From Dyella sedimenti (GTDB lineage Bacteria > Pseudomonadota > Gammaproteobacteria > Xanthomonadales > Rhodanobacteraceae), in NCBI RefSeq assembly GCF_022760995.1, contig NZ_JAKWJO010000003.1, positions 434,001 to 498,000 on the forward strand: 64,000 bases of DNA, written 5' to 3'. Below the pieces are notes generated by a model that was given only the letters and a program-made list of their open reading frames with translations, did not search any database and was not told the DNA's origin. Below, one piece after another: positions 43,477 through 53,233 of the stretch. The position numbers and the translations under genes are program-made. The first letter of the stretch is position 1, and every line of letters starts with the position of its first letter.

Positions 43477-45885
43477 TCACCGCCGGTCCAGTCCAAGTGC
43501 GTGCGATTGCCGCCAGATGCGATAGGCGTTGTGCGGCATGTCCATATGGGTGACGCCCAGGTGCGCGAAGGCGTCCGTCACCGCCGAGGAGAAACAGGGG
43601 ATCGAGCCCACGTGCGGCGACTCGGCCACGCCCTTGGCACCGATGGGATGGTGCGGGCTGGGCGTCACCGTGTAGTCGGTCTCCCATACCGGGGTTTCCA
43701 CCGCGGTGGGCACGAAGTAGTCGAGCAAGGTGCCGCCCAGCACGTTGCCCTGCTCGTCGTAGGGCAACTGCTGGCCCATCGCCACGGCGAAGCCCTCGGT
43801 AAGGCCGCCGTGGATCTGGCCCTCGATAATCATCGGGTTGATGCGCGTGCCGCAGTCGTCCAGCGCATAGAAGCGCCGCACCTTCGTCTCGCCGGTGTAG
43901 CGGTTGATGTCGAGCACGCACAGGTAGGCGCCGAACGGGAAAGTGAAGTTCGGCGGGTCGTAGTAGTCCACCGCCTCCAGCCCCATCTCCAGGCCGGACG
44001 GCACGTTGTTGTAGGCCGCCCAGGCGATCTCCTTCATGGTCTTGGCCTGCCCCGGCGCGCCCTTGACCACGAAGCGGTCGAGGTCGAACTCCAGGTCGTC
44101 CGGGCTCACTTCCAGCAGGTGCGCGGCGATCAGGCGCGCCTTCTCGCGGATCTTGCGCGCGCAGCGCGCGGTCGCCGCGCCGCCGACCGGGGTAGAGCGC
44201 GAGCCATAGGTACCCAGGCCGTACGGCGCGGTGGCCGTATCGCCCTCCTCCACCTGGATCACCGAGGCGGGAATGCCGGCCTCGCTCGCGATGATCTGCG
44301 CGTAGGTGGTCTGGTGGCCCTGGCCCTGCGTGATGGTGCCCATGCGGGCGATCGCCGAACCGTCCGGATGCACGCGGATCTCGCAGGAATCGAACATACC
44401 CACGCCGAGGATGTCGCACATCTTCGACGGCCCGGCGCCCACGATCTCGGTGAAGGTGGTCACGCCGATGCCCATCAGCCACTCCGCCCCGGGGTCGGCG
44501 CGCCGCGCGGCCTGCTCGGCGCGCAGCCCGGCGTAGTCCACTGCGTCCATCACCTTGCGCAGCGCCGTCTCGTAGTTGCCCGAGTCGTATTCCAGTCCGA
44601 GCGGGGTCTGGTACGGGAACTGTTCCTTGCGGATGAAATTGCGCAGGCGGATCTCGGCCTTGTCCATGCCCAGCTTCTGGGCCAGCACGTCGATCATCCG
44701 CTCGATCAGGTACACCGCCTCGGTGACGCGGAACGAGCAGCGATAGGCCACGCCGCCGGGAAACTTGTTGGTATACACGCCATCGACCGAGACAAAGGCA
44801 TTCGGTATCGCATACGAGCCGGTGCAGACATGGAACATGCCTGCCGGCCACTTGCTCGGGTCGGCGCAGGCGTCGAAGGCGCCGTGGTCGGCGACCACTT
44901 TCACGCGCAGCGCCTTGATCACGCCATCCCTGGTGGCAGCCAGCTCGCCGGTCATCCAGTAGTCGCGGGCGAAGGCGGTGGTGGTGAGGTTCTCGCTGCG
45001 CGACTCGATCCACTTCACCGGGCGGCCCAGCACGATCGATGAGGCGATCGCGCAGACATAGCCCGGATACACGCCCACCTTGTTGCCGAAGCCGCCGCCG
45101 ATGTCCGGCGAGATGATGCGGATCTTCGATTCGGGCACGCTCGACAGCAGCCCCACCACGGTACGCACCACATGCGGCGCCTGCGAGGTGATGTAGACGG
45201 TGAGGTCGCCCTTGACCTTGTCGAACGAGGCCACGCAGCCGCAGGTTTCCAGCGGGCACGGATGCACGCGCGGGTACAGCATGTCCTGCGTGACAGTGAC
45301 CTCGGCCTGCTCGAAGGCGCGAGCGGTCTTGTCCTTGTCGCCCACTTCCCAGGTGAAGATGTGGTTGTGGTGGCGGCGCGCGCCATGGGCGCCGTCGGTC
45401 TTGCCGGCCAGGTCCTCGCGCACCACCGGGGCATCGGGCTCCAGCGCCTTCCTCGGGTCGACGACCGCCGGCAGTTCCTCGTATTCCACCTCGACCAGGT
45501 CCGCGCCGTCGGCCGCGATGTAGCGGTTCTCGGCGATCACGAAGGCCACTTCCTGGTTCTGGAAGGAGACCCTGCCATCGGCCAGCACGGCCTGCACGTC
45601 GCCGGCCAGGGTCGGCATCCAGTGCAGCTTGAAGGGCTTCAGTTCCTCCGCCGTGATCACCGCGATCACGCCGGGCAAGGCCAGCGCGCGGCTGGCGTCG
45701 ATCTTCCTGATGCGCGCGCTCGCATAGGGGCTGCGCACCATCGCGCCGAAGCACATGCCGGGCATCTTCACGTCGTCGACGTAAGTCCCCCGCCCCTGGA
45801 TGAAGCGCGGATCCTCGCGGCGCTTGCGCGCGCAGCCGATGCCTTCGAGCTGGGTGAGGCGTTCCAGGTTCGGTTCGAGACCCAT
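43477..45885 (-). CDS. coxL: Form I aerobic CO dehydrogenase, large subunit
   Basis: An 802-residue Mo-binding hydroxylase subunit. The form I active-site loop AYRCSFR is intact, with C383 equal to the copper-ligating Cys388 of Oligotropha, and the catalytic glutamate is E755 (VAESPH). These separate true CO dehydrogenases from form II and xanthine dehydrogenase-like homologues. The enzyme oxidises CO with water to CO2 and passes electrons through CoxS [2Fe-2S] and CoxM FAD to the respiratory chain, with a Mo-Cu centre bound to molybdopterin cytosine dinucleotide. GAGGAC precedes ATG 45885. Confidence 0.95.
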   Translation of the reverse strand: MGLEPNLERLTQLEGIGCARKRREDPRFIQGRGTYVDDVKMPGMCFGAMVRSPYASARIRKIDASRALALPGVIAVITAEELKPFKLHWMPTLAGDVQAVLADGRVSFQNQEVAFVIAENRYIAADGADLVEVEYEELPAVVDPRKALEPDAPVVREDLAGKTDGAHGARRHHNHIFTWEVGDKDKTARAFEQAEVTVTQDMLYPRVHPCPLETCGCVASFDKVKGDLTVYITSQAPHVVRTVVGLLSSVPESKIRIISPDIGGGFGNKVGVYPGYVCAIASSIVLGRPVKWIESRSENLTTTAFARDYWMTGELAATRDGVIKALRVKVVADHGAFDACADPSKWPAGMFHVCTGSYAIPNAFVSVDGVYTNKFPGGVAYRCSFRVTEAVYLIERMIDVLAQKLGMDKAEIRLRNFIRKEQFPYQTPLGLEYDSGNYETALRKVMDAVDYAGLRAEQAARRADPGAEWLMGIGVTTFTEIVGAGPSKMCDILGVGMFDSCEIRVHPDGSAIARMGTITQGQGHQTTYAQIIASEAGIPASVIQVEEGDTATAPYGLGTYGSRSTPVGGAATARCARKIREKARLIAAHLLEVSPDDLEFDLDRFVVKGAPGQAKTMKEIAWAAYNNVPSGLEMGLEAVDYYDPPNFTFPFGAYLCVLDINRYTGETKVRRFYALDDCGTRINPMIIEGQIHGGLTEGFAVAMGQQLPYDEQGNVLGGTLLDYFVPTAVETPVWETDYTVTPSPHHPIGAKGVAESPHVGSIPCFSSAVTDAFAHLGVTHMDMPHNAYRIWRQSHALGLDRR

Positions 45886-45904
45886 GGTGCGTGTCCTCGT
45901 CGGC

Positions 45905-46447
45905 TCAGGCCGTGACTGGCTCGCTTGGCTTGCCGGCTTCTTCCAGCAGGGGATGCGAGGTTTCCACCGCCTCGCCGCGCAGCTTGCGGGCGGCGTACTG
46001 CACCGCCTTGACGATGTTCTGGTAGCCGGTGCAACGGCACAGGTTGCCCGCCATCCAGTAGCGGACCTCCTCGTCGGTCGGGCTGGGGTTTTCCTTGAGC
46101 AGCCGGTAGGCGCGGGTGATCATGCCCGGCGTGCAGAAGCCGCACTGCAAGGCGTGTTCCTGCATGAAGCCTTCCTGCAAGGCATGCAGCTCGCCGCCCT
46201 GGGCCATGCCCTCGATGGTGATGATCTCGGCGCCTTCCGCCTGCACCGTCAGCACTGTGCAGGACTTCACCGACTTGCCGTTGAAGTCCACCGTGCACGC
46301 GCCGCAATGCGAGGTGTCGCAGCCGATATGCGGCCCGGTATGCACGCATTGCTCGCGCAGGGCATGGATCAACAGCTCGCGCGGTTCGACCATCACATCG
46401 GTCTCGACGCCATTGAGCCTGAAACTCACCACGGTCTTCTTGGCCAT
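45905..46447 (-). CDS. coxS: CO dehydrogenase small subunit, [2Fe-2S]
   Basis: A 180-residue iron-sulfur subunit with a plant-type ferredoxin domain ([22 protein letters not shown]) and the C-terminal second cluster (QCGFCTPGM and NLCRCTGY). All eight cysteine ligands are seen. It transfers electrons from the CoxL Mo-Cu centre to FAD in CoxM. The gene is preceded by GGAGA, 14 bp after coxM and 19 bp before coxL. Confidence 0.95.
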   Translation of the reverse strand: MAKKTVVSFRLNGVETDVMVEPRELLIHALREQCVHTGPHIGCDTSHCGACTVDFNGKSVKSCTVLTVQAEGAEIITIEGMAQGGELHALQEGFMQEHALQCGFCTPGMITRAYRLLKENPSPTDEEVRYWMAGNLCRCTGYQNIVKAVQYAARKLRGEAVETSHPLLEEAGKPSEPVTA

Positions 46448-46461
46448 CGCCGTCTCCGCTG

Positions 46462-47328
46462 TCAGTGGACCCGCGACGCGGCGGTGCGCAGTGCCCGCCG
46501 CGTCATCTCGCCGGCCATGGCGGTCTTGTATTCGACGTTGCCGCGCAAGTCCTCGGCCGGCTGGCAGATCGCCATGGCCAGCCGCGCTGCCTCGCCGATC
46601 GCTGCCTCGTCAAGGCGCTTGCCGCGCAGATGGCCCTCGGCATCGCGCGCCTTCAGCGCTGTGTCGGCGACATTGGTGAGCGCGATGGATACGTCCTCCA
46701 CCTGCCCGCCCTTCATGCGCAGCAGCACCGCCGTCGCCGCGGTGGCGAAGTCGCCGGTCTTGCGCTTGAGCTTGGCGTAGCACCAGCCGCTGCCTTCGGC
46801 TGGAATGGGGATGCGTATCTCGGTAAGGATCTCGTCCGGCGCCAGCGCGGTGGTGTAGGTGCCGAGGAAAAAGCCGTCCACCGCCTTGACCGTGCGCTCG
46901 CCCTGCGGCCCGCGCAGCACGAAGGTCGCATCCAGGCAGATCATCAGCGCCGGATGATCGTTGCCGGGATCGCCATGCGAGATGTCGCCGCCGATGGTAC
47001 CCATGTAGCGCACCTGCGGATCGGAGATCAGCCGCGCGGCCTCCACCAACAGCGGGCAATGCTGTTGCAACAGTTCGGACCACACCAGCTCGTTCTCGGT
47101 GGTCATCGCGCCGATGCGGATCACCTGCCCGTCGATACCGATGCCGCGCAGCGCGTCGATCCTGCCCAGGTCGATCAGGTGCGCCGGCTCGGCGAAACGC
47201 AGCTTCATCATGGGCAGCAGGCTGTGCCCGCCGGCCAGCAGCTTGGCTTCGGCACCCAGGTCTCCGAGCAGCTTCACCGCATCGTTCAGCGAGGTCGGTG
47301 CGTGGTATTCGAACGGCCGCGGAATCAT
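46462..47328 (-). CDS. coxM: CO dehydrogenase medium subunit, FAD-binding
   Basis: A 288-residue flavoprotein of the CO dehydrogenase medium-subunit family. FAD contacts are visible in [15 protein letters not shown] and [15 protein letters not shown] 47328 has AGGAGG upstream and the product begins [11 protein letters not shown], as in CoxM. It is the first structural cox gene; the 174 bp before it (to the OmpW gene) may hold an additional promoter, but no consensus was recognised. Confidence 0.93.
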   Translation of the reverse strand: MIPRPFEYHAPTSLNDAVKLLGDLGAEAKLLAGGHSLLPMMKLRFAEPAHLIDLGRIDALRGIGIDGQVIRIGAMTTENELVWSELLQQHCPLLVEAARLISDPQVRYMGTIGGDISHGDPGNDHPALMICLDATFVLRGPQGERTVKAVDGFFLGTYTTALAPDEILTEIRIPIPAEGSGWCYAKLKRKTGDFATAATAVLLRMKGGQVEDVSIALTNVADTALKARDAEGHLRGKRLDEAAIGEAARLAMAICQPAEDLRGNVEYKTAMAGEMTRRALRTAASRVH

Positions 47329-47502
47329 GGACGCCTGCCTCCTGGATCGTTGCCTGGCCCGGGTCGCCACAAGCCATGCCGGTAGGAAGCGTCAGCCCTG
47401 CCGCGCAGGCAACGGCGGTTTCGCGAACGCACGCCATCCGTGCGCCGACGACCAGGGATGGCTCGCCAGCGCAAGCCGTGATGCGATGCAGCAGGCGAAA
47501 GC

Positions 47503-48132
47503 TCAGAAGCGGTAACCGACGTAGACGCCATACACCAGCGGATCGACGTTGACGGTGCCCAGGCGCGAGCCGTTGAGCTTGACGCGCGTATCGAGGTCGA
47601 CCCAGCGCAGGTCGACGCCGGCCAGCCATCGATCGTTGATGCGGTAGTCCACGCCGGCATGCGCGGCCACGCCCCAGGAACTGCCCAGGGACAGGTGCGT
47701 GCCGGCCAGCGCGCCGGTCTCGCCGATGTTGAAGAAGCGCGTGTAATTGACGCCGACGCCGACATACGGCGACAGCTTTTGTTCCACCAGGAAGTGATAC
47801 TGCAGCGAGATCACCGGCGGCAGTTCCTTGGCGGTGGCGGCCCGCGTGCCGTTGAGCCGGATGTCGTGCTTGAACGGCCAGGCGGCCAGCGCCTCGATGC
47901 CGAGGTTGGGCGTGAGCAGGTATTCGATGGTGCCGGTGGGGCGCACCGAATTGCCCACGTCCACCGCGAACGCGCTGTCCGCCAGGCTGCCGTTGTTGGA
48001 TTTCGGATCGACGTTGTGCACGCCGACCTTCACCACCCAGCGATAGGCGTCGGGCGGACTGTCCTGCGCCGCGGCGAGCGGGCAGCACGACGCGAGCAAT
48101 GATGCGACGCACAAGTAACGTGGAAAGATCAT
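47503..48132 (-). CDS. OmpW-family outer-membrane protein upstream of cox genes
   Basis: A 209-residue protein with signal peptide (MIFPRYLCVASLLASCCPLAAA) and an eight-stranded barrel pattern, ending in F (VYVGYRF) as needed for outer-membrane insertion. The NPNLGIEALAAWPF-like block is OmpW-typical. OmpW proteins pass small hydrophobic compounds. It precedes coxM by 174 bp on the same strand and its start faces the rcoM gene, so it could be under the same CO-responsive control. Confidence 0.85.
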   Translation of the reverse strand: MIFPRYLCVASLLASCCPLAAAQDSPPDAYRWVVKVGVHNVDPKSNNGSLADSAFAVDVGNSVRPTGTIEYLLTPNLGIEALAAWPFKHDIRLNGTRAATAKELPPVISLQYHFLVEQKLSPYVGVGVNYTRFFNIGETGALAGTHLSLGSSWGVAAHAGVDYRINDRWLAGVDLRWVDLDTRVKLNGSRLGTVNVDPLVYGVYVGYRF

Positions 48133-48166
48133 GAGTAAGATCTCCCTGGCACGAAGCCGGCGTTTC

Positions 48167-48182
48167 CCAGGCGAATGCCTGG
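48167..48182. promoter_or_regulatory. Inverted repeat in the rcoM/OmpW-cox divergent region
   Basis: CCAGGC-GAAT-GCCTGG is a perfect dyad between the two divergent genes. It may be an operator, though LytTR-domain regulators such as RcoM usually bind direct repeats. Included because it is the only clear symmetric element in this region. Confidence 0.3.
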
Positions 48183-48333
48183 AAGCCATGGACGGCGATG
48201 CGGGCGGAACCCTGCGCGCAAGTGTCCTTGAGATTCAATGCCGTCTTCGTCAATGGAGTCCTTGAAGCGCGATTGGAAGAAATCCATGCGTCAACGGAAG
48301 CCGGCGCGTGGTTCGTCAACCCAGGCGGACTCA

Positions 48334-49107
48334 ATGGACAACGAAACCCTCCAGCATCGCTTGCAGCGCCTCGACCTCGGCATGGTCTGGGTGGACAGGC
48401 AGAACCGCGTGATCGGCTTCAACGACGTCGCCTGGCAACTGCTGGCCCCGGCCGGCGAGCAGACCCTGGGCGTATCGCGCGAGGAGCTGATCGGTATCGA
48501 CCTGCTTCGTCTGCACCCCGCCAAGAGCCGCGAGAAGATCGCCCTGCTGCTGGGCGGCGGCGAGCCTTCCGGCGTGGACCGCTGTCCCGTGCGCTCGCCG
48601 CCGCCGGTGACCATGATGATCAACATCCCCGACCGCGTGCTGCTGCTGAAGGTGTCGAAGATGTTCAACGCCGAGGGCGTGGTGGGAGCCTGCATGGTCT
48701 ATTACGACCTCACCGAGATCACCACCACCCCGCACGACGACGACACGCCATCGCCCCTGCCGCGCCCACCGCGCCGGCTGAACAAGATCCCGGTCTATCG
48801 CGCCAACCGGCTGGTGCTGATCGAGGTGGACGATACGCTGCGCCTGGAATCGAACGACCACTACACCTGGATCGTCACCGCCACCGACCGCTATCTCAGC
48901 AACCTGTCGCTGAGCGACCTTGAGGAACGGCTCGACCCGGCCCGCTTCTTCCGCTGTCATCGCAGCCACATCGTCAACCTCCATCATGTGCATGAGATAG
49001 AGCGCGACGGCGAGCTGATGTATATCGTGTACGACCGGCCGGAACTGGCCCGGGTGCCGGTCAGCCGCTCGCATGCGCGCGAACTGCGGGAAATGGTGGG
49101 ACTGTAG
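48334..49107 (+). CDS. rcoM: RcoM-type CO-sensing regulator (heme PAS domain + LytTR DNA-binding domain)
   Basis: About 257 residues. The N-terminal PAS domain (about 12-125) carries LHPAKSREK, CPVRSPPPV and TMMINIPDR, blocks nearly identical to Burkholderia RcoM. H61, C84 and M94 align with its heme ligands His74, Cys94 and Met104; the loop between H and C is three residues longer. The C-terminal half is a LytTR DNA-binding domain (about 150-255; RFFRCHRSHIVNL). When CO binds the heme, such proteins activate cox genes. The start could be ATG 48334 (AGGCGGA upstream) or upstream ATGs at 48253 or 48238. It is divergent from the OmpW-cox operon. Confidence 0.9.
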   Translation: MDNETLQHRLQRLDLGMVWVDRQNRVIGFNDVAWQLLAPAGEQTLGVSREELIGIDLLRLHPAKSREKIALLLGGGEPSGVDRCPVRSPPPVTMMINIPDRVLLLKVSKMFNAEGVVGACMVYYDLTEITTTPHDDDTPSPLPRPPRRLNKIPVYRANRLVLIEVDDTLRLESNDHYTWIVTATDRYLSNLSLSDLEERLDPARFFRCHRSHIVNLHHVHEIERDGELMYIVYDRPELARVPVSRSHARELREMVGL

Positions 49108-49226
49108 GCGACCGCCCCGTGCCACATGCAGTGCACGGGGCAATCACACATTGCTTATCGATGCCGTGACATCCTCCGGCCTTGCCGCGATGCCATGCGA
49201 AACAGCCAGCTCCGGGAGAGCCAGCC

Positions 49227-49883
49227 ATGTCCGACAAGCGCTCCGTAGAACATCCCACGCCCGCCCAGGACCAACCCTTGCGGCCGGGCCGACGCAGTTT
49301 CCTGCAGATCGTCGGCGTCACCGGCGCGGCCTCGGGCCTGGGGCTGCCGCTCGGGGTACAGGCCGCGGCGGCGGTGGCGGCCGTCCAGACGGCCAACGGC
49401 AAGCCGGATGACCGTATCACGGTGACGCTGAAAGTGAACGGCCAGCCGCAGACCCTGCGGGTCGATCCCCGCACCACGCTGCTGGACGCGCTGCGCGAGC
49501 ACCTGTACCTCACCGGCACCAAGAAAGGCTGCGACCATGGCCAGTGCGGCGCCTGCACCGTGCACGTCAACGGCCGCCGCGTGAATTCGTGCCTGAGCCT
49601 GCTGGCCATGCACGAGGGCGACGAAGTGACCACGCTCGAAGGCTTGGGCCAGCCGGGACACCTGCACCCGATGCAGCAGGCCTTCGTGGACCATGACGGC
49701 TACCAGTGCGGCTATTGCACCTCGGGCCAGATCATGTCCGCGGTCGCCATGCTGAAGGAGCCCTGGGGCCCCGCCGACGCCGACATCAAGGAAGCCATGA
49801 GCGGCAATATCTGCCGCTGTGGCGCCTATCCCAACATTCTTGCCGCCATCAAGCAGGTGCGCGGCGCCAAGGGAGATGCGTGA
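49227..49883 (+). CDS. paoA: Periplasmic aldehyde oxidoreductase, [2Fe-2S] subunit with Tat signal
   Basis: A 218-residue iron-sulfur subunit of the PaoABC (YagTSR) type. A twin-arginine signal is present (RR at 22-23 in GRRSFLQ, followed by a hydrophobic stretch), so the folded heterotrimer should be exported. The two cluster motifs CDHGQCGACTVHVNGRRVNSC and CGYCTSGQ...CRCG are complete. GGGAGAG precedes ATG 49227. PaoABC oxidises aromatic and other aldehydes to acids in the periplasm. TGATG overlap with the next gene. Confidence 0.92.
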   Translation: MSDKRSVEHPTPAQDQPLRPGRRSFLQIVGVTGAASGLGLPLGVQAAAAVAAVQTANGKPDDRITVTLKVNGQPQTLRVDPRTTLLDALREHLYLTGTKKGCDHGQCGACTVHVNGRRVNSCLSLLAMHEGDEVTTLEGLGQPGHLHPMQQAFVDHDGYQCGYCTSGQIMSAVAMLKEPWGPADADIKEAMSGNICRCGAYPNILAAIKQVRGAKGDA

Positions 49884-50881
49884 TGCAGCCGTTCGCCTTC
49901 GCCCGCGCCACCGACGCCGATGCGGCCATCCAATGGGCCGCCGGGGCCAGCACCGCCCAGCAGGGTGCGGAAGTCCGCTTCGTAGCGGGCGGCACCACCC
50001 TGATCGACCTGATGAAGCTGGACGTGGAACGGCCGCACCAGGTGGTGGACATTAACCACCTGCCGCTGGCCGAAGTGGAATCCACGCCCGAGGGCGGTCT
50101 GAAGATCGGCGCGCTGGTGCGCAACGCCGACCTGGCCCACCACCCCGCCGTGCAGCGCGACTATGCCGTGCTCTCGCAGGCCCTGCTGGCGGGCGCCTCC
50201 GGGCAGCTGCGCAACATGGCCACCACCGGCGGCAACCTGCTGCAGCGCACGCGCTGCGTGTACTTCCGCGACACCGGCATGCCGTGCAACAAGCGCGAGC
50301 CCGGCAGCGGCTGCGCGGCCATCGAGGGCTACAACCGCAACCTCGCCATCCTCGGCACCAGCCAGCATTGCATCGCCACCAACCCGTCGGACATGAACGT
50401 GGCGTTGACCGCGCTGGAGGCCACCGTGGTCATCCGCGGCGCCCATGGCGAACGTCGGGTGCCGATCGGCGAATTCTTCCTGCTGCCCGGCGACACGCCG
50501 CATCAGGAAACGGTGATGATGCCGGGCGACCTTATCACCCACGTGATCCTGCCGCCGCCACGCCAGGGCGCGCGTTCGCACTATCTCAAGCTGCGCGACC
50601 GCGCCTCCTACGAGTTCGCCCTGGCCTCGGCCGCGGTGGTGCTCGCGGTGGAAGGCGGCAAGGTGGCGCATGCCCGGGTGGCGCTCGGCGGCGTGGGCAC
50701 CCGCCCGTGGCGCTCGCCGGAAGCGGAGCGCGTATTGCAAGGCCGGCCCGCCACGCCGGCCACCTTCGCCATCGCCGCCAAGGCGGCCCTGCACGACGCG
50801 CGGCCGCAAAGCCAGAACGGCTTCAAGATCGACTTGGCCCAGCGCTGCCTGGCCCATGCACTGGCCACCGCCGCCGCCTGA
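49883..50881 (+). CDS. paoB: Periplasmic aldehyde oxidoreductase, FAD subunit
   Basis: A 332-residue FAD subunit. Besides the FAD loops (FVAGGTTLIDLMKL and ATTGGNLLQRT) it has the cysteine-rich insert RTRCVYFRDTGMPCNKREPG with two further cysteines downstream, a feature of PaoB that binds an extra [4Fe-4S] cluster not found in CoxM. The start codon overlaps the paoA stop. It carries electrons from the Mo site to the acceptor. Confidence 0.92.
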   Translation: MQPFAFARATDADAAIQWAAGASTAQQGAEVRFVAGGTTLIDLMKLDVERPHQVVDINHLPLAEVESTPEGGLKIGALVRNADLAHHPAVQRDYAVLSQALLAGASGQLRNMATTGGNLLQRTRCVYFRDTGMPCNKREPGSGCAAIEGYNRNLAILGTSQHCIATNPSDMNVALTALEATVVIRGAHGERRVPIGEFFLLPGDTPHQETVMMPGDLITHVILPPPRQGARSHYLKLRDRASYEFALASAAVVLAVEGGKVAHARVALGGVGTRPWRSPEAERVLQGRPATPATFAIAAKAALHDARPQSQNGFKIDLAQRCLAHALATAAA

Positions 50882-50905
50882 ACGCAAGCCTTGCGAGGAA
50901 CCGAT

Positions 50906-53140
50906 ATGCCCGCCGATGCATCCGTCATCCCCCTTTCCCCGGTCGGACGCCCCACCGCGCGCGTCGATGGGCCGCTCAAGGTCAGCGGCGCCGCCCGCTA
51001 CAGCTCCGACTTCCACTTTCCCGGCATGCTCTACGCGGTACCGGTGGGGGCGCGCGTGGCGCATGGCACCATCGCCTCGATCGACACCGCCACCGCCGCT
51101 GCCATGCCCGGCGTGCGCAAGATCTATACGCGCGAGAACATCGGCCGCTTCTACCGCGTCTCCAAGTCCAGCGGCGCCATGATCGACGAGAACCGCCCGC
51201 CATTCGAGGACGACCGCATCTACTACTACGGCCAGTACGTAGCGCTGGTGGTGGCCGACACCTTCGAGCAGGCCACCGCCGCCGCGCACCGCGTCGCGGT
51301 GAGCTATGCCGACAGGCAGGCGCCCGACGTGGACGGCCGGTTGTCCGGCAGCGAACCGCAGAAGGTCGATACCCAGCGCGGCGACGCCGCGGCGGCCTTC
51401 GCCGGCGCCCCGGTCAAGATCGATGAAACCTACGTCACGCCCACCGAGACCCACAATCCCATCGAGCTGCACGCCAGCGTGGCGCTATGGGACGGCACGC
51501 GCTTCACCCTCTACGAAACCAGCCAGGCGGTGATGAACCAGCGCGCGTCGCTGGCGCAGATGCTCGGCGTGCCGGTGGAGAACGTGCAGGTCATCACCGA
51601 GTTCCTCGGCTCGGGCTTCGGCGGCAAGCTGTGGGTGTGGCCGCACAGCCTGCTGGCCGCCGCCGCGGCGCGCGACCTGGGCCTGCCGGTGAAACTGGTG
51701 GTCACCCGCCCGATGATGTTCCACAACGTGGGCCATCGCCCGCGCACGCAGCAGCGCATCCGGCTGGGCGCCACGCGCGAGGGCAAGCTGGTGTCGCTGC
51801 AGCACGACTACCTGTTCCACCGCGCACGCATCGGCGACTACAAGGAAAACTGCGGCGAGGCCACCGGGTTCCTGTACAGCACGCCGAACCTGCGCGCCGC
51901 CTGGGCGCCGGCACTGCGCGACATTCCCGTGGCCACCGCGATGCGCGGACCCGGCGCGGTGCCCGGCCTGTTCGCGCTGGAATCGGCGATGGACGAGCTG
52001 GCGCTCGCCCTGAAGATGGACCCGGTGCAACTGCGCCTGCTCAACGAGCCTGGCATCGATGAAAGCGAGAACATCCCGTTCTCCTCGCGCCATCTCAAGG
52101 AATGCCTCACCACCGGCGCCGAACGCTTCGGCTGGGCGCGGCGCAACCCGGCCATCGGCGCCATGCGCGAGGGCGACCATATCCTCGGCTGGGGCGTGGC
52201 CGCCTGCACCTGGATCGCCGAACGCTTTCCCGCCGAGGTCAGCGTGATGTTCAACAGCGACGGCAGCGTGCGCGTGGCCAGTGGCACCCAGGACATCGGC
52301 ACCGGCACCTATACCGTGATCGCCCAGATGGCTTCGCAGCTGACCGGCGTGGACCTGTCGCGCATCAGGGTGGTGCTGGGCGACACCCACCTGCCGCCAG
52401 GCCCCATCTCCGGCGGCTCCATGGTCACCGGCTCGATGGTGCCTGCCATGGCGCAGGCGATCGAACAGGCCACCGAGCACCTGCTGGCCGCGGCGAGCGA
52501 GGACCATGCCCACTTCGGCGGCACGGCGGCGGCGCAGCTCGCCTTCACCCAGGGCTTCGTCCACCGGCGCGACCAGCCGCCCGGCAGTGGGCATCGCTTC
52601 GAGGACGTGCTGGCGTCGGCGCGGGTGGGCCATGTGGAAGGCCGCGGCAAGTCGGAAGGCACCTTCGGCAGCAAGGCCAAGAAGGCCTACTCCACGCATT
52701 CCTACGGCGCCCACTTCGTCGAGGTGGCCTGGCAGCCACAGATCGCGCGGCTGCGCGTCAGCCGCGTGGTGAGCGTGATCGACGCGGGCAAGATCATCAA
52801 CCCGCTGACCGGCCGCAACCAGATCGAGGGCGCCATCGCCATGGGCGTGGGCATGGCCCTGTTCGAGGAAACCCACTACGACCCGCGCAACGGCATGGCG
52901 GCCAACGGCAACCTGGCCGACTACGTGATGACCACCCACGCCGACGCGCCGACGATGGACGTGGTGTTCCTGGACTACCCCGACACCAAGTTGAACCAGA
53001 TGGGCGCGCGCGGCATCGGCGAGATCGGCCTGGCCGGCTTCGCCGCGGCCACCGCGTCGGCGGTCCACCACGCCACCGGCATCCGCGTGAGGGAACTGCC
53101 GATCCGCATCGAGGACCTGCTCGCCTCCAAAGTGGCCTAG
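50906..53140 (+). CDS. paoC: Periplasmic aldehyde oxidoreductase, molybdenum subunit
   Basis: A 744-residue Mo-hydroxylase large subunit. The catalytic glutamate E706 is in RGIGEIGLAGF, and the Mo-pterin loops are GSGFGGK and GPISGGSMVTGS. It lacks the CoxL AYxCSFR loop, so it is not a CO dehydrogenase. It should use molybdopterin cytosine dinucleotide and oxidise aldehydes. Export would depend on the Tat signal of PaoA. GAGGAA precedes ATG 50906. It is followed after 93 bp by the maturation gene. Confidence 0.93.
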   Translation: MPADASVIPLSPVGRPTARVDGPLKVSGAARYSSDFHFPGMLYAVPVGARVAHGTIASIDTATAAAMPGVRKIYTRENIGRFYRVSKSSGAMIDENRPPFEDDRIYYYGQYVALVVADTFEQATAAAHRVAVSYADRQAPDVDGRLSGSEPQKVDTQRGDAAAAFAGAPVKIDETYVTPTETHNPIELHASVALWDGTRFTLYETSQAVMNQRASLAQMLGVPVENVQVITEFLGSGFGGKLWVWPHSLLAAAAARDLGLPVKLVVTRPMMFHNVGHRPRTQQRIRLGATREGKLVSLQHDYLFHRARIGDYKENCGEATGFLYSTPNLRAAWAPALRDIPVATAMRGPGAVPGLFALESAMDELALALKMDPVQLRLLNEPGIDESENIPFSSRHLKECLTTGAERFGWARRNPAIGAMREGDHILGWGVAACTWIAERFPAEVSVMFNSDGSVRVASGTQDIGTGTYTVIAQMASQLTGVDLSRIRVVLGDTHLPPGPISGGSMVTGSMVPAMAQAIEQATEHLLAAASEDHAHFGGTAAAQLAFTQGFVHRRDQPPGSGHRFEDVLASARVGHVEGRGKSEGTFGSKAKKAYSTHSYGAHFVEVAWQPQIARLRVSRVVSVIDAGKIINPLTGRNQIEGAIAMGVGMALFEETHYDPRNGMAANGNLADYVMTTHADAPTMDVVFLDYPDTKLNQMGARGIGEIGLAGFAAATASAVHHATGIRVRELPIRIEDLLASKVA

Positions 53141-53233
53141 CGATGCGGCCCTGCCCACCGGCATTCCCGCTTGATGCCCCGGAGAAGCCGGCCTAGCCTT
53201 GCATCCGCTCTTCCGCCCAGCTGCGAGGTACCG

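Noticed and set aside
43561..45754. Very long frames overlapping coxL on both strands
   Set aside because: They span several true genes in other phases and have repetitive Arg/Gly/Ala composition, a known artefact of high GC.
50906..53140. Second CO dehydrogenase large subunit
   Set aside because: It lacks the AYxCSFR copper-binding loop and its partners carry a Tat signal and an extra [4Fe-4S] motif, so it is a PaoC-type aldehyde oxidase.
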